Source: a virus. From it: 35,275 nucleotides of DNA. The notes under the pieces were generated by a model. That model was not told the origin of the DNA and searched no databases. It worked only from the letters and a program-made list of their open reading frames with translations. Made by a program: the position numbers and the translations under genes. Position 1 is the first letter of the stretch. Each line of letters begins with the position of its first letter. Location: positions 1 to 35,275 of the IMG/VR virus record IMGVR_UViG_3300025141_000355. The stretch is one strand, 5' to 3'. This document shows, piece by piece, positions 1-6,939 of the stretch.

Positions 1-1
1 C

Positions 2-13
2 CTACACAAACAC
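2..13 (+). repeat. 12-nt leader repeat, copy 1
   Basis: The 12-mer CTACACAAACAC lies 9 nt before the first gene (ATG at 23). An identical copy lies at 6917-6928, 11 nt before the ATG at 6940 and just downstream of a sigma70-like promoter. This suggests that both first genes share a transcript leader. The matching promoter for this copy would lie left of the window. Confidence 0.4.
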
Positions 14-22
14 CTGGACATC

Positions 23-640
23 ATGCAAACAGAATCAACTCAACCGATCACCCACATCTATTTCAACGGCAAGCTGACGGAGTGTCCTCCGGACACAACC
101 GACATGGGGGCAGTGTCCCTGTTCCTTAGTCTTGAGGAATACGTAGGGCTCTCAAAGTCATCGTTCGATATTTCCTACGTCAACCGCAGGACCGGAAACG
201 TCATGGTCTTTGTTGCCATGCCGAACATCCACACGGACCGAGCCACCTACGACTTGGCAATGGAACGTCTGAATGAAGCCTGTGACGACATCAACTGCTA
301 CTTCACCGAGGCCACGCTGGCCAAGCTGAATGTTGTGACGGTCCACGAAAAAGACGGCGTGTTCCTTGCGGAATTGATTGCTGTGGTCAAGCACGGCAAG
401 CGACCCCACTACTTCAACGCGGCGGCAATGACCGAGCGCGAGGCTCGGACGAGCCTGATGATGAGACTCGGATCTGCGTGTTCCTTGATGCGAGACATCG
501 GCGCGGACAAAGACCTGACGAACAACATCTTCAACATCTTCAGCGAAATCAGTGTAGAGAATCGTCGTCAACTTGAAGACACCCTGAAGGCACAGGTCTC
601 CATCGCAATGGGCACGGACGCCGATGGAGGTGCCTCATGA
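23..640 (+). CDS. Hypothetical phage protein (205 aa)
   Basis: I do not recognise the family. The 205-residue protein is soluble, with no signal peptide or membrane segment. It mixes strand-like and helical stretches and ends in a helical segment (about residues 150-195) followed by the tail GGAS. It is the first gene of a tightly coupled plus-strand run. Its stop codon overlaps the ATG of the next gene (ATGA at 637-640), and the ribosome-binding GGAGG for that gene is inside its last codons. The ATG at 23 follows a leader sequence repeated at 6917. The reading frame is clearly coding because its codon use matches its neighbours and the overlap is tidy. Function unknown. Confidence 0.8.
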   Translation: MQTESTQPITHIYFNGKLTECPPDTTDMGAVSLFLSLEEYVGLSKSSFDISYVNRRTGNVMVFVAMPNIHTDRATYDLAMERLNEACDDINCYFTEATLAKLNVVTVHEKDGVFLAELIAVVKHGKRPHYFNAAAMTEREARTSLMMRLGSACSLMRDIGADKDLTNNIFNIFSEISVENRRQLEDTLKAQVSIAMGTDADGGAS

Positions 641-816
641 CCCGCAACGAACTGTTCGAAATCATCGAAGCCATTGACCGATCCATTGTGTCGGCTGTGC
701 AAGACGACCCGCCCATTGATTGGAGGGAGAGTCTTGAAGACGCCCGTGACTCACTGGAGACCATCAAGCAATCCGAACTCCGGGGCATCGCCAACGCGCA
801 AGGAGGTGCCTCATGA
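626..816 (+). repeat. Identical 15-nt gene-junction repeats
   Basis: GGAGGTGCCTCATGA occurs exactly at 626-640 and 802-816. Each copy combines the last codons of one gene (Gly-Gly-Ala-Ser-stop), a Shine-Dalgarno GGAGG and the overlapping start of the next gene. The copies look like a duplicated translational-coupling junction. Confidence 0.7.
637..816 (+). CDS. Small hypothetical protein (59 aa)
   Basis: This is a short acidic, mostly helical protein that begins MTRNELFEIIEAIDRS and ends in GGAS. It overlaps both neighbours by ATGA, at 637-640 upstream and 813-816 downstream. GGAGG sits about 6 nt before each of the two start codons involved. The same 15 bases (GGAGGTGCCTCATGA) occur at both junctions. 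The double overlap and the strong ribosome sites are the evidence that it is real. No domain is recognised. Confidence 0.75.
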   Translation: MTRNELFEIIEAIDRSIVSAVQDDPPIDWRESLEDARDSLETIKQSELRGIANAQGGAS

Positions 817-1220
817 GCGACATCAAACCCACTGACATCGTCATCCCGGTTGCTGTCTACAACGACATGCAGAAGAAGATCGAGCACCTCAACGCTGACG
901 CCAGGCGCAAGGGCAAGGCCTTGGCCAAGGCGGTCATGCAACTTGACGCTGCAAAGGAAGCAGAACGCGACCTCAACGCAATCATTGCAAGGCTGGACAA
1001 ACCACAGGATGATTTGCTGAGAGACGCCCTCAAGCACATCGACGAACTCAAAGCAGACAACAAAGAGAAGATCAGGCTGTTGAAGAACGCCCTGGGAATG
1101 GCCGCCCAGCTTGATGCACTACTCTCCGAGGCCCTCGGGACTGAGAACCTTGGCGCCGACTGGTATGAGGAGCAGATCGATAAGCTCAACACAGAGCTCA
1201 ACGCCGAAGGGGGTGCGTGA
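813..1220 (+). CDS. Coiled-coil protein of unknown function (135 aa)
   Basis: The sequence is rich in Lys, Glu, Asp, Ala and Leu with heptad-like spacing from about residue 15 to 130, so it should form a long helical coiled coil. It has no membrane segment and no catalytic motif that I can see. The start is fixed by the ATGA overlap with the preceding gene and by the GGAGG just before it. The end (TGA at 1218-1220) lies one base before the helicase ATG. It may be a structural adaptor or partner for the helicase that follows, but that is only a guess from position. Confidence 0.75.
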   Translation: MSDIKPTDIVIPVAVYNDMQKKIEHLNADARRKGKALAKAVMQLDAAKEAERDLNAIIARLDKPQDDLLRDALKHIDELKADNKEKIRLLKNALGMAAQLDALLSEALGTENLGADWYEEQIDKLNTELNAEGGA

Positions 1221-1221
1221 C

Positions 1222-2601
1222 ATGACCGACGTTCGCGCAGTGTTTGCCGGCGGATGGTACCTGCCGCCTGACTCGCCATACCTCAGCCAACTCAAGAACG
1301 AGTACCGGCTTGAGAGTCCCGAGTGGCAGCAAGCCATGCGACTCCGCAGTCAAGGCAAGCGGCTGCCCATGCCGGAACAGTGGGTCTACGGACCCCAGGA
1401 GTTCCCGGTGTGGCATCCCTGGTGCGGTGGGTTGATGGTCCCGAGAGCCGTAAACCTTGATGGCTTGGGACTCAACGTCATCAAGCACACGACGTGTGGC
1501 GAGGCCGAGAAGGCTAACCTGGCCGAACACATCACCCTTCGGGACTACCAGCAGCAGTCCGTACAGGAGCTGCTCAAGCATGGCAGTGGTCTGGTAGTGG
1601 CACCTTGTGGGGCGGGCAAGACCACCATTGGCATCGGTGCGATAGCTGCGCTGGAGACGCGAGCTCTTGTGCTGGTACACACCCTTGACCTTGCAATGCA
1701 GTGGGTCACCCGGTGCCGTGAGCAACTGGGCATTGAGGCTACCGTCATCGGTGGGGGAGACAACGACTCAACTGGACGTGTGGTCGTGGCCACCATCCAA
1801 AGCTTGATGCGGTGGCGCTGGGACGAACTATACGAGTGGGCCAAAGACAGTGAGTTTGGCCTCTGCATTCTCGACGAGGCTCACCACGTACCGGCGCATA
1901 CCTTCTCTCGTGTGCTGATGGCCATCCCCGCTACCTATCGGTTGGGACTGACTGCAACGCCGGAACGCAACGACGGACTGACTGACCTGCTGTACTGGCA
2001 CTTCGGTGAAGTGCTCAAGGAGATCAGCACCAAGGACCTGGTACAGGCTGGTCGCGTCATGGCACCCAGGGTTGAGCAACTGTTCACCGGATGGGAACCC
2101 CCGACTGCACGGGTGGACTGGCCTGTGCTCATCAACAAGATGTGCAACGACGAGGACCGCAACGACAAGATCATCGGTAAGGTCTGTGAGCTGTTGAATG
2201 CTGACCGCCAGGTGCTCGTGCTGTCCGACAGGGTGCAGCACTGCATTGACATGGCAGAGGTACTGGCCGACCTTGGCTACAACTCGGCAGCGCTGGTCGG
2301 TACGATGTCAAAGAAGAAGAGGGCAGCTGTGCTCGAGGCTGCGGATGCCGGTGAGTTGCGTGCCATCTTCGCCACCACGGTTGCCGACGAGGGCCTCGAC
2401 CTTCCCGGCCTGGACACCGTTGTACTGACCTCGCCAACCAAGGCGATGGGTCGAGTGCAGCAACGAATCGGTCGCATCATGCGTGTGGCTGAGAACAAGC
2501 AGACCCCGCTGGTAGTGGACTGCATTGACAGATCTGGCGCGTTCTTCGCGCTTTCCAAAAAACGAATGAAGCTCTATCGAGAGCTCGGATGTGAGGTGTG
2601 A
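1222..2601 (+). CDS. SF2 DNA helicase, XPB/RAD25-like
   Basis: ATP-dependent DNA helicase or translocase of superfamily 2, 459 aa. Visible motifs, in order: Q-motif-like RDYQQQ near residues 107-112, Walker A APCGAGKTT (127-135), the Walker B box DEAH (218-221), motif III TATP (244-247), motif V VADEGLDLP (387-395) and motif VI QRIGRIMR (414-421). The two RecA folds with this spacing resemble XPB-type repair helicases, which phages often carry for replication, recombination or transcription-linked unwinding. About 100 residues before the Q motif contain several Trp and Pro and are not recognised. An upstream in-frame extension to 1111 exists, but it runs inside the coiled-coil gene. The ATG at 1222 has GGGGGTG upstream and sits one base after the previous stop. 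Confidence 0.92.
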   Translation: MTDVRAVFAGGWYLPPDSPYLSQLKNEYRLESPEWQQAMRLRSQGKRLPMPEQWVYGPQEFPVWHPWCGGLMVPRAVNLDGLGLNVIKHTTCGEAEKANLAEHITLRDYQQQSVQELLKHGSGLVVAPCGAGKTTIGIGAIAALETRALVLVHTLDLAMQWVTRCREQLGIEATVIGGGDNDSTGRVVVATIQSLMRWRWDELYEWAKDSEFGLCILDEAHHVPAHTFSRVLMAIPATYRLGLTATPERNDGLTDLLYWHFGEVLKEISTKDLVQAGRVMAPRVEQLFTGWEPPTARVDWPVLINKMCNDEDRNDKIIGKVCELLNADRQVLVLSDRVQHCIDMAEVLADLGYNSAALVGTMSKKKRAAVLEAADAGELRAIFATTVADEGLDLPGLDTVVLTSPTKAMGRVQQRIGRIMRVAENKQTPLVVDCIDRSGAFFALSKKRMKLYRELGCEV

Positions 2602-2604
2602 GAC

Positions 2605-3003
2605 ATGGCTATTGACATTATCTTCGACAAGCGAAAGGGCATTGCGGTGCTCTACTGCACGACTACTTCCGTGGCGTTCGGCCCAATCTTTGGTGACGCC
2701 TGGCGAGAGTTTGCTGACCACGAGGCATACGACGAGCTGTGGAAGAAGTACCACGGCATCAACATTCCAGAAGACCCATACGAGATGGCGGAAGACTTTC
2801 TGCACTATTGCCTTGAGCACCACGGAGATCCCCGTGAGCCCAGGATTGCAGAGAAGCTTTCAACCATTCGGTTTGAATGGGAAGAGTTCCTGGTGGGCAG
2901 GCTGCGGGAAGAGATTCGCGTGGACCGAGAGCAGGAAGCCGGGGAAGCCATCGAGTACCAACGCGCCCTGGCAGATAGGGCAGAAGTCGTGGGTGAAGCA
3001 TGA
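2605..3003 (+). CDS. Hypothetical acidic protein (132 aa)
   Basis: The start ATG is three bases after the helicase stop. The protein opens with a short beta-like stretch (MAIDIIFDKRKGIAVLYC) and continues as charged helices rich in Glu, Arg and Trp. No signal peptide, membrane segment or known motif is visible. It ends in an ATGA overlap with a 22-residue membrane peptide gene. Its position directly behind the helicase suggests co-expression and nothing more specific. Confidence 0.75.
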   Translation: MAIDIIFDKRKGIAVLYCTTTSVAFGPIFGDAWREFADHEAYDELWKKYHGINIPEDPYEMAEDFLHYCLEHHGDPREPRIAEKLSTIRFEWEEFLVGRLREEIRVDREQEAGEAIEYQRALADRAEVVGEA

Positions 3004-3068
3004 GTGCCGTCATGATTCTACTCATCGTTTGGATGGCAGTAACTATGCTGATCGACCCGTGGACATGA
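3000..3068 (+). CDS. 22-residue membrane peptide
   Basis: A very short frame starts at ATG 3000 and stops at TGA 3066-3068. It overlaps the upstream gene by ATGA (3000-3003) and the downstream gene by ATGA (3065-3068), so both ends show the coupling used throughout this operon. The peptide begins MSAVMILLIVWMAVTM and ends in IDPWT, giving one predicted transmembrane helix of about 16 residues with a polar tip. It could be a small inner-membrane effector such as a superinfection-exclusion or host-takeover peptide. That role is a guess; the gene call rests on the two overlaps. Confidence 0.55.
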   Translation: MSAVMILLIVWMAVTMLIDPWT

Positions 3069-3583
3069 GGTGGCGCATATCCACACGAGCCGACAAGGAA
3101 GCTTTACCGCTAGCAGATAGGCACTACAATCGACAGAAGGTCGGAAGCCCACAGTTCGTTCCGCCAGGTCGATGTGTAGTGCTGTTAGCGGGAGCTCCTG
3201 CCAAGGCGCTCTGGGTCACGTCGTGGCCGTTCATTGAGTACACCAAGCACGAGTGGGCAGGTGCCTGGGTGAACTCATTGTTTCGTAACGAGGGCGCCGG
3301 CCTTTCCAGCGAGCTCATCCTTGAGGCTGTGGCCGCTACCCGTGCGGTGTGGGGAGACCCACCAGAACTGGGCATGATCACCTTTGTAGACCCACGCAAG
3401 GTACGCAAGAAGCGAGACTTCGGCCGGTGCTACCGCAGAGCTGGATTCAAGGAAGTGGGCAAGACCAAAGACTTAGGGCTCATTGCGCTCCAGCTGCTGC
3501 CGGAAGACATGCCGCCCGCCGAGCTCGCAATCAACTCAACCCTTCAACTATTCGATAGAGACACACAGACATGCCGGACCTGA
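3065..3583 (+). CDS. GNAT-like (possibly Mom-like) phage protein
   Basis: This 172-aa protein belongs to a family I recognise as conserved in phages, with N-terminal ADRHYNRQK and GSPQFVPPGR blocks (18-36). The second half reads like a GNAT fold: WVTSWPF (50-56), a helix at about 79-96, a strand GMITFVDP (103-110) and a terminal CYRRAGFKEVGKT (122-134), close to the Y-x-x-x-GF end of acetyltransferases. The DNA-modifying enzyme Mom of phage Mu is a GNAT-fold protein with a comparable DP...Y...GF arrangement, so a DNA-base modification role is possible but not proved. The ATG at 3065 overlaps the 22-residue peptide. A longer in-frame opening back to 2591 is rejected because it runs antiparallel to the codon pattern of the upstream gene. 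Confidence 0.75.
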   Translation: MRWRISTRADKEALPLADRHYNRQKVGSPQFVPPGRCVVLLAGAPAKALWVTSWPFIEYTKHEWAGAWVNSLFRNEGAGLSSELILEAVAATRAVWGDPPELGMITFVDPRKVRKKRDFGRCYRRAGFKEVGKTKDLGLIALQLLPEDMPPAELAINSTLQLFDRDTQTCRT

Positions 3584-3783
3584 TTGAGATTGAACACTGG
3601 ACAAGAGACACCAAACCAGAAAGCAACCCACACGGAAACAGCCACAGGCGCAGATGTCTCATCTGTCGAGGCCGGTTCGATGAGCTCATCGTGTTTCACA
3701 ACTGGGACGCCAAGCCGATGGAACGTGCAAAGATGTGCATGGGTTGCGTTCGCAAGACCATCGAGGCGGCGAACAATGTCTGA
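3571..3783 (+). CDS. Small zinc-ribbon protein (70 aa)
   Basis: Two Cys-x-x-Cys knuckles, CLIC (about residues 29-32) and CMGC (about 56-59), are about 23 residues apart, as expected for a zinc ribbon or treble-clef-like fold. It has many His and Arg residues between and before them. The gene overlaps its upstream neighbour by 13 nt and its downstream neighbour by 8 nt. Proteins of this size and pattern in phages usually bind nucleic acid or partner proteins. It could be an accessory factor for the adjacent modification genes, judged only by position. Confidence 0.75.
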   Translation: MPDLIEIEHWTRDTKPESNPHGNSHRRRCLICRGRFDELIVFHNWDAKPMERAKMCMGCVRKTIEAANNV

Positions 3784-4420
3784 CACCTGGTCTTCAGCCA
3801 GGACAATGATTCCCTATGCAAGCCGCACAGGAACACGTCGAAACCTCGAGGCCCTACGCAAAGCGGGGTGGCACTTGTTGGTGTCTGCGACAGGCAAGCA
3901 CCGACATGAAGGCTTCCCATACGCAATAGACAATGGAGCTTGGACCGCCTACCAGAAAGGTAGGCCATTCGATGTGGGCGCCTTCGAGGCCGTCGTCGAA
4001 TGTCTTGGCGACAACGCCGAGTTTATCGTTGTGCCCGACATCGTTGGGGGTGGGCACGAGTCGCTACGCTTTTCAGAAGAGTGGCTGCCCAGGCTGCGAG
4101 GCGTTGGCCGAAGACAACTCATAGCCGTTCAGGATGGCATGACACCAGGCGACATCCGTTCGCTGTTGTGCGATGAAATCGGCATTTTCTTGGGCGGAAC
4201 AACAGACTGGAAGCTGGATACGATGCGGCATTGGGGGCAGCTGGCACAGGAGACTGGTGCCTATTTCCATGTGGGGCGAGTGAACACCGCCAAGAGAATA
4301 CGCTTATGCCAGTTCGCTGGCGCGGATTCGTTTGATGGCACAAGCGCAAGCAGGTTTGCGGTCAGCATCCCACTACTCACCAATGCCAAAAACCAACTGC
4401 CCCTATGGGAAATCATATGA
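3776..4420 (+). CDS. dpdA-like: TGT/DpdA-like 7-deazaguanine DNA transglycosylase
   Basis: This is a predicted guanine transglycosylase, swapping guanine for a 7-deazaguanine base in DNA. Aligned by eye with tRNA-guanine transglycosylase (TGT), the 214-aa protein keeps the key blocks in order: IDNGAW (51-56) for TGT's DSGGF with D52; VVPDIVGG (85-92) for the base-recognising Asp, D88; AVQDG (117-121) for the VQGG Gln, Q119; FLGGTTDWK (138-146) for the GG-x-x-x-GE loop; HVGRVN (165-170); and GADSFDGTSASR (182-193) for the nucleophile block VDMFDxxxPTR, with D187 as nucleophile. It is much shorter than TGT (about 375 aa) and lacks the C-terminal zinc domain, as expected for reduced phage DpdA forms. 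The ATG at 3776 overlaps the zinc-ribbon gene, and the stop overlaps queC by ATGA. Which DpdA subfamily it belongs to is undetermined. Confidence 0.75.
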   Translation: MSDTWSSARTMIPYASRTGTRRNLEALRKAGWHLLVSATGKHRHEGFPYAIDNGAWTAYQKGRPFDVGAFEAVVECLGDNAEFIVVPDIVGGGHESLRFSEEWLPRLRGVGRRQLIAVQDGMTPGDIRSLLCDEIGIFLGGTTDWKLDTMRHWGQLAQETGAYFHVGRVNTAKRIRLCQFAGADSFDGTSASRFAVSIPLLTNAKNQLPLWEII

Positions 4421-5049
4421 AGTCAGTCACAGTTCTATTCAGTGGTGGAGTGGACTCCACCGTCCTAGCAACCATGGCGCACCAGGAAGGAGTGCTGCAC
4501 TCACTGCTCCACTTCACCTACATGCAACCGTCGGCACCTTATGAGTACCGTTCCGCATCGGGTTGGGCTAGGGAGCACAAGGTAGAAATGTTGCGACTCA
4601 TGCCATCGATTCTCGGCATGGAGCCCATGAAGGCATCGCCTGGTGAGCCGGGCTCGAGAATGATTCCAGGCCGGAACCTGGTCATGCTTTCGCTAGCAGT
4701 CAACTATGCCGCTGCTAATGGCATTCAAGAGGTTTGGTATGGCCCTACCAAAGACGACTGGGAGGACTACCCAGACTGCACGCCTAGTTTCGTTTCGAAT
4801 CTCTGCAATCTTGTTGAGCAGGACACAGGGGTGCGCATTGTTGCACCACTAATAGATCTCTACAAGACGGACGTGATTGCTAAAGCCATTGAGTTGGGTG
4901 TTGACTTAGACTCCACTTGGAGTTGCTATGCCACGAGAAGCTACCGGATCGAGAAAGGACATCACATTCCAATAATAGGCGAACCATGCGGAACCTGTAA
5001 CTCCTGTGTGTTGCGCACCAACGCCATCAACGAGGCATCCAATGACTGA
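4417..5049 (+). CDS. queC: 7-cyano-7-deazaguanine (preQ0) synthase QueC
   Basis: QueC converts 7-carboxy-7-deazaguanine, ammonium and ATP to preQ0. The 210-aa protein has the PP-loop SGGVDST (9-15) almost at its N terminus, the family block GRNLVMLSLAVNYA (85-98), YPDC near 118-121, and the zinc-binding cysteines C170, C191, C194 and C197 in the SCYATR and PCGTCNSCVLR blocks. Length and motifs fit the family. The ATG at 4417 overlaps the transglycosylase gene by ATGA and puts the PP-loop at the usual distance from the start. An ATG at 4405 is in frame but less likely. FolE, QueD and QueE are not in the window, so precursor must come from the host or from genes outside. Confidence 0.93.
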   Translation: MKSVTVLFSGGVDSTVLATMAHQEGVLHSLLHFTYMQPSAPYEYRSASGWAREHKVEMLRLMPSILGMEPMKASPGEPGSRMIPGRNLVMLSLAVNYAAANGIQEVWYGPTKDDWEDYPDCTPSFVSNLCNLVEQDTGVRIVAPLIDLYKTDVIAKAIELGVDLDSTWSCYATRSYRIEKGHHIPIIGEPCGTCNSCVLRTNAINEASND

Positions 5050-5893
5050 CACCTGGGCTGCAGTACTACACGGTGACTGTCTCGATGAGCTTGAACATCA
5101 GGAGGCTGGTGTGGCCAGGTGCTGCGTCACGAGCCCACCCTACTGGAATCTCCGTTCCTACGGGACCGAGAACGAGCTCGGGTCAGAACCTACTCTCGAA
5201 GAGTACGTGTTCAATATTTGCGCACGCATGGACCAGGTGAAGCATGTGCTGGCAGAAGACGGCACGCTGTGGCTGAACCTCGGTGATTGCTATGTGGACA
5301 AGCAACTCATGGGCGTTCCATGGCGCGTTGCCTTTGCTTTGCAGGAACGTGGGTGGGTGCTTCGATCTGAAATCATATGGCACAAGACCAACACCATTCC
5401 CGCAGGCGGTGGGGTTACGGACCGATTCACCCCAGCTCATGAGCACGTCTTTCTGCTGGCAAAGAACCCCCACTACTACTTCGACATGCAGGCTGTACTT
5501 GAGCCGCTAAAGCATCCGGACGTGACGGTGCCAGCTGGATTCGGAGGGCACAAGCAAAGCGGAAACGAAACCTATAGCGGGCGTGTATACAACGCCGGGG
5601 AACTAAGTGGGCGTCGACCGAGAGACGTGTGGTCTTTGCCGGTGGCCAGGTACGCTGGCAGTCACGTAGCCGTGATGGTCCCCGACTTGGCCGAGCGCTG
5701 CATCAAGGCCGGGAGTGCAATCGGAGACCTGGTGCTGGACCCATTCGCCGGAGCCGGAACAACCGGATTGGTGGCAAACAGGCTGGGCAGAAACTTTCTT
5801 GGCGTTGAGCTCAACGAGCAGTACGCAGAGGAAGCTCGTAGAAGAATACGTAGTGACGCACCGTTGTTCAGAAACGTAAAGGAATGTAGATGA
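5042..5893 (+). CDS. Beta-class DNA methyltransferase (N4-cytosine or N6-adenine)
   Basis: This is an S-adenosylmethionine-dependent DNA amino-methyltransferase of 283 aa. The catalytic motif IV TSPPYW (30-35) comes before the SAM-binding motif I DPFAGAGTT (233-241), followed by GVEL (254-257); this order defines the beta class. Ser-Pro-Pro-Tyr is most typical of N4-cytosine enzymes but also occurs in N6-adenine enzymes, so the target base is uncertain. A target-recognition segment lies at about 150-205. The gene overlaps queC by 8 nt and the next gene by ATGA. No restriction endonuclease is nearby, so it is an orphan methyltransferase, probably protecting phage DNA. Confidence 0.93.
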   Translation: MTDTWAAVLHGDCLDELEHQEAGVARCCVTSPPYWNLRSYGTENELGSEPTLEEYVFNICARMDQVKHVLAEDGTLWLNLGDCYVDKQLMGVPWRVAFALQERGWVLRSEIIWHKTNTIPAGGGVTDRFTPAHEHVFLLAKNPHYYFDMQAVLEPLKHPDVTVPAGFGGHKQSGNETYSGRVYNAGELSGRRPRDVWSLPVARYAGSHVAVMVPDLAERCIKAGSAIGDLVLDPFAGAGTTGLVANRLGRNFLGVELNEQYAEEARRRIRSDAPLFRNVKECR

Positions 5894-6876
5894 CCCGCGA
5901 AGAGCTCGATGAAAAACTGGATGGACGGCGCCTGGTAGTGTCCGTTTCTGGAGGCAAAGACTCCACGGCCTGCTGTCTACACCTAATGGAACTTGGCTAC
6001 GGCCCCGATGACTATGACCGCATCTTCTTCGATACGGGATGGGAGCACGACTTTCTATACGACTACGTAGAGAATGACCTACCAGCTGTAGTTGGACCAG
6101 TCACCCGGCTGTCCGCACAGATTGACCTACCAGATGAGGTCGTGGCGATCGCCGAGAAGTTTGAGAAGAAGCTTGGCGTGGACTACTCCTCAATGGTGAG
6201 GCTGTGCCTCAAGAAGGGGATGTTTCCGTCTCGGGTCAGGCGATGGTGTACCCAGCACCTCAAGGTGTATCCAGCTCGGGACTACCTTCTCGAGCGCGAG
6301 GGTCAGGTCATTAACGTGGTTGGCATCCGCGCCCAGGAGTCTGCGGCCAGATCCGTCATGTTGGAGTGGGAGTACAGCGGGACGTTCAAGTGCGATGTCT
6401 GGCGCCCATTGATTGACTGGTCCGAGGAGGATGTCATCGCAATCCACCAGCGTCATGGGGTGCGCCCTTGCCGGCTCTACCTCGAGCAAGGATCTACCAG
6501 GGTAGGCTGTTACCCATGTATCTTTGCTCGCAAGTCGGAGCTGCGGGCGATGAGTGACTACTCTACCGAGAGACTACAGGTGCTTGGTGAACTCGAAGAA
6601 GTGGTCATGGACATGGCTGCTACAAGATACGCCGCCAAGGGGGAGACCTTTGAGTCCCTTGGGTACCAACCTCCCACATGGTTTCAGAACCCGATATCAA
6701 GGACAGACCCTAAGACGGGCAAGAGGGCCGGTGACACCTGGCCAATCAGCAAGGTCATCAAATGGGCTCGCACCACTCGAGGCGGGAGCATGGATCAGAT
6801 CGAACTGTTTACCGATCCAACGGGACATCAGGGCTGTGTTCGATGGGGTATGTGCGACACCGGATCGGAGAAGTGA
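5890..6876 (+). CDS. PAPS reductase-family PP-loop protein
   Basis: This is a 328-aa ATP pyrophosphatase of the phosphoadenosine-phosphosulfate reductase family. The PP-loop SGGKDST (20-26) is followed by RWCTQHLKV (118-126), GIRAQES (145-151), WRPLIDWSEEDV (171-182) and GCYPCIFARKSE (206-217). C120, C194, C207 and C210 could hold an iron-sulfur cluster, as in DndC-like and assimilatory reductases. Such proteins are common in phages, and their substrates are mostly unknown. It is coupled by ATGA to the methyltransferase and is the last gene of the modification run, so a role in DNA modification (for example sulfur transfer) is an inference from context. The run ends here and a new promoter follows. 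Confidence 0.85.
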   Translation: MTREELDEKLDGRRLVVSVSGGKDSTACCLHLMELGYGPDDYDRIFFDTGWEHDFLYDYVENDLPAVVGPVTRLSAQIDLPDEVVAIAEKFEKKLGVDYSSMVRLCLKKGMFPSRVRRWCTQHLKVYPARDYLLEREGQVINVVGIRAQESAARSVMLEWEYSGTFKCDVWRPLIDWSEEDVIAIHQRHGVRPCRLYLEQGSTRVGCYPCIFARKSELRAMSDYSTERLQVLGELEEVVMDMAATRYAAKGETFESLGYQPPTWFQNPISRTDPKTGKRAGDTWPISKVIKWARTTRGGSMDQIELFTDPTGHQGCVRWGMCDTGSEK

Positions 6877-6885
6877 GCTGTTACC

Positions 6886-6914
6886 TTGACAGACAACTGG
6901 CGGTTGCCTACATT
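6886..6914 (+). promoter_or_regulatory. Sigma70-like promoter
   Basis: TTGACA (6886-6891) and TACATT (6909-6914) are separated by 17 bases, a perfect -35 box and a 4-of-6 -10 box. They lie in the 63-base gap after the PAPS-reductase-like gene. The spacer contains a small dyad (CAAC-n5-GTTG) that could be an operator. Transcription would start near 6921, inside the 12-base leader repeat. Confidence 0.6.
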
Positions 6915-6916
6915 GA

Positions 6917-6928
6917 CTACACAAACAC
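6917..6928 (+). repeat. 12-nt leader repeat, copy 2
   Basis: CTACACAAACAC is identical to positions 2-13. It lies between the -10 box of the promoter at 6886 and the ATG at 6940, spanning the expected transcription start. Confidence 0.4.
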
Positions 6929-6939
6929 GAGGAACAAAA

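Noticed and set aside
1111-1221. Earlier start of the SF2 helicase
   Set aside because: It would lie inside the coiled-coil gene, and the extra residues look like an out-of-frame translation. The ATG at 1222 follows the previous stop by one base and has a G-rich ribosome site.
2591-3583. A 330-aa open frame covering the GNAT-like gene and more
   Set aside because: The first 158 codons overlap another coding gene, and their translation is rich in Ser, Thr and Arg like an out-of-frame reading. The real start at 3065 has the ATGA junction and begins the conserved part.
3584-3775. Earlier start of the DpdA-like enzyme
   Set aside because: The extra 64 residues are a shadow of the zinc-ribbon gene. 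The ATG at 3776 gives an 8-base overlap like others in this run.
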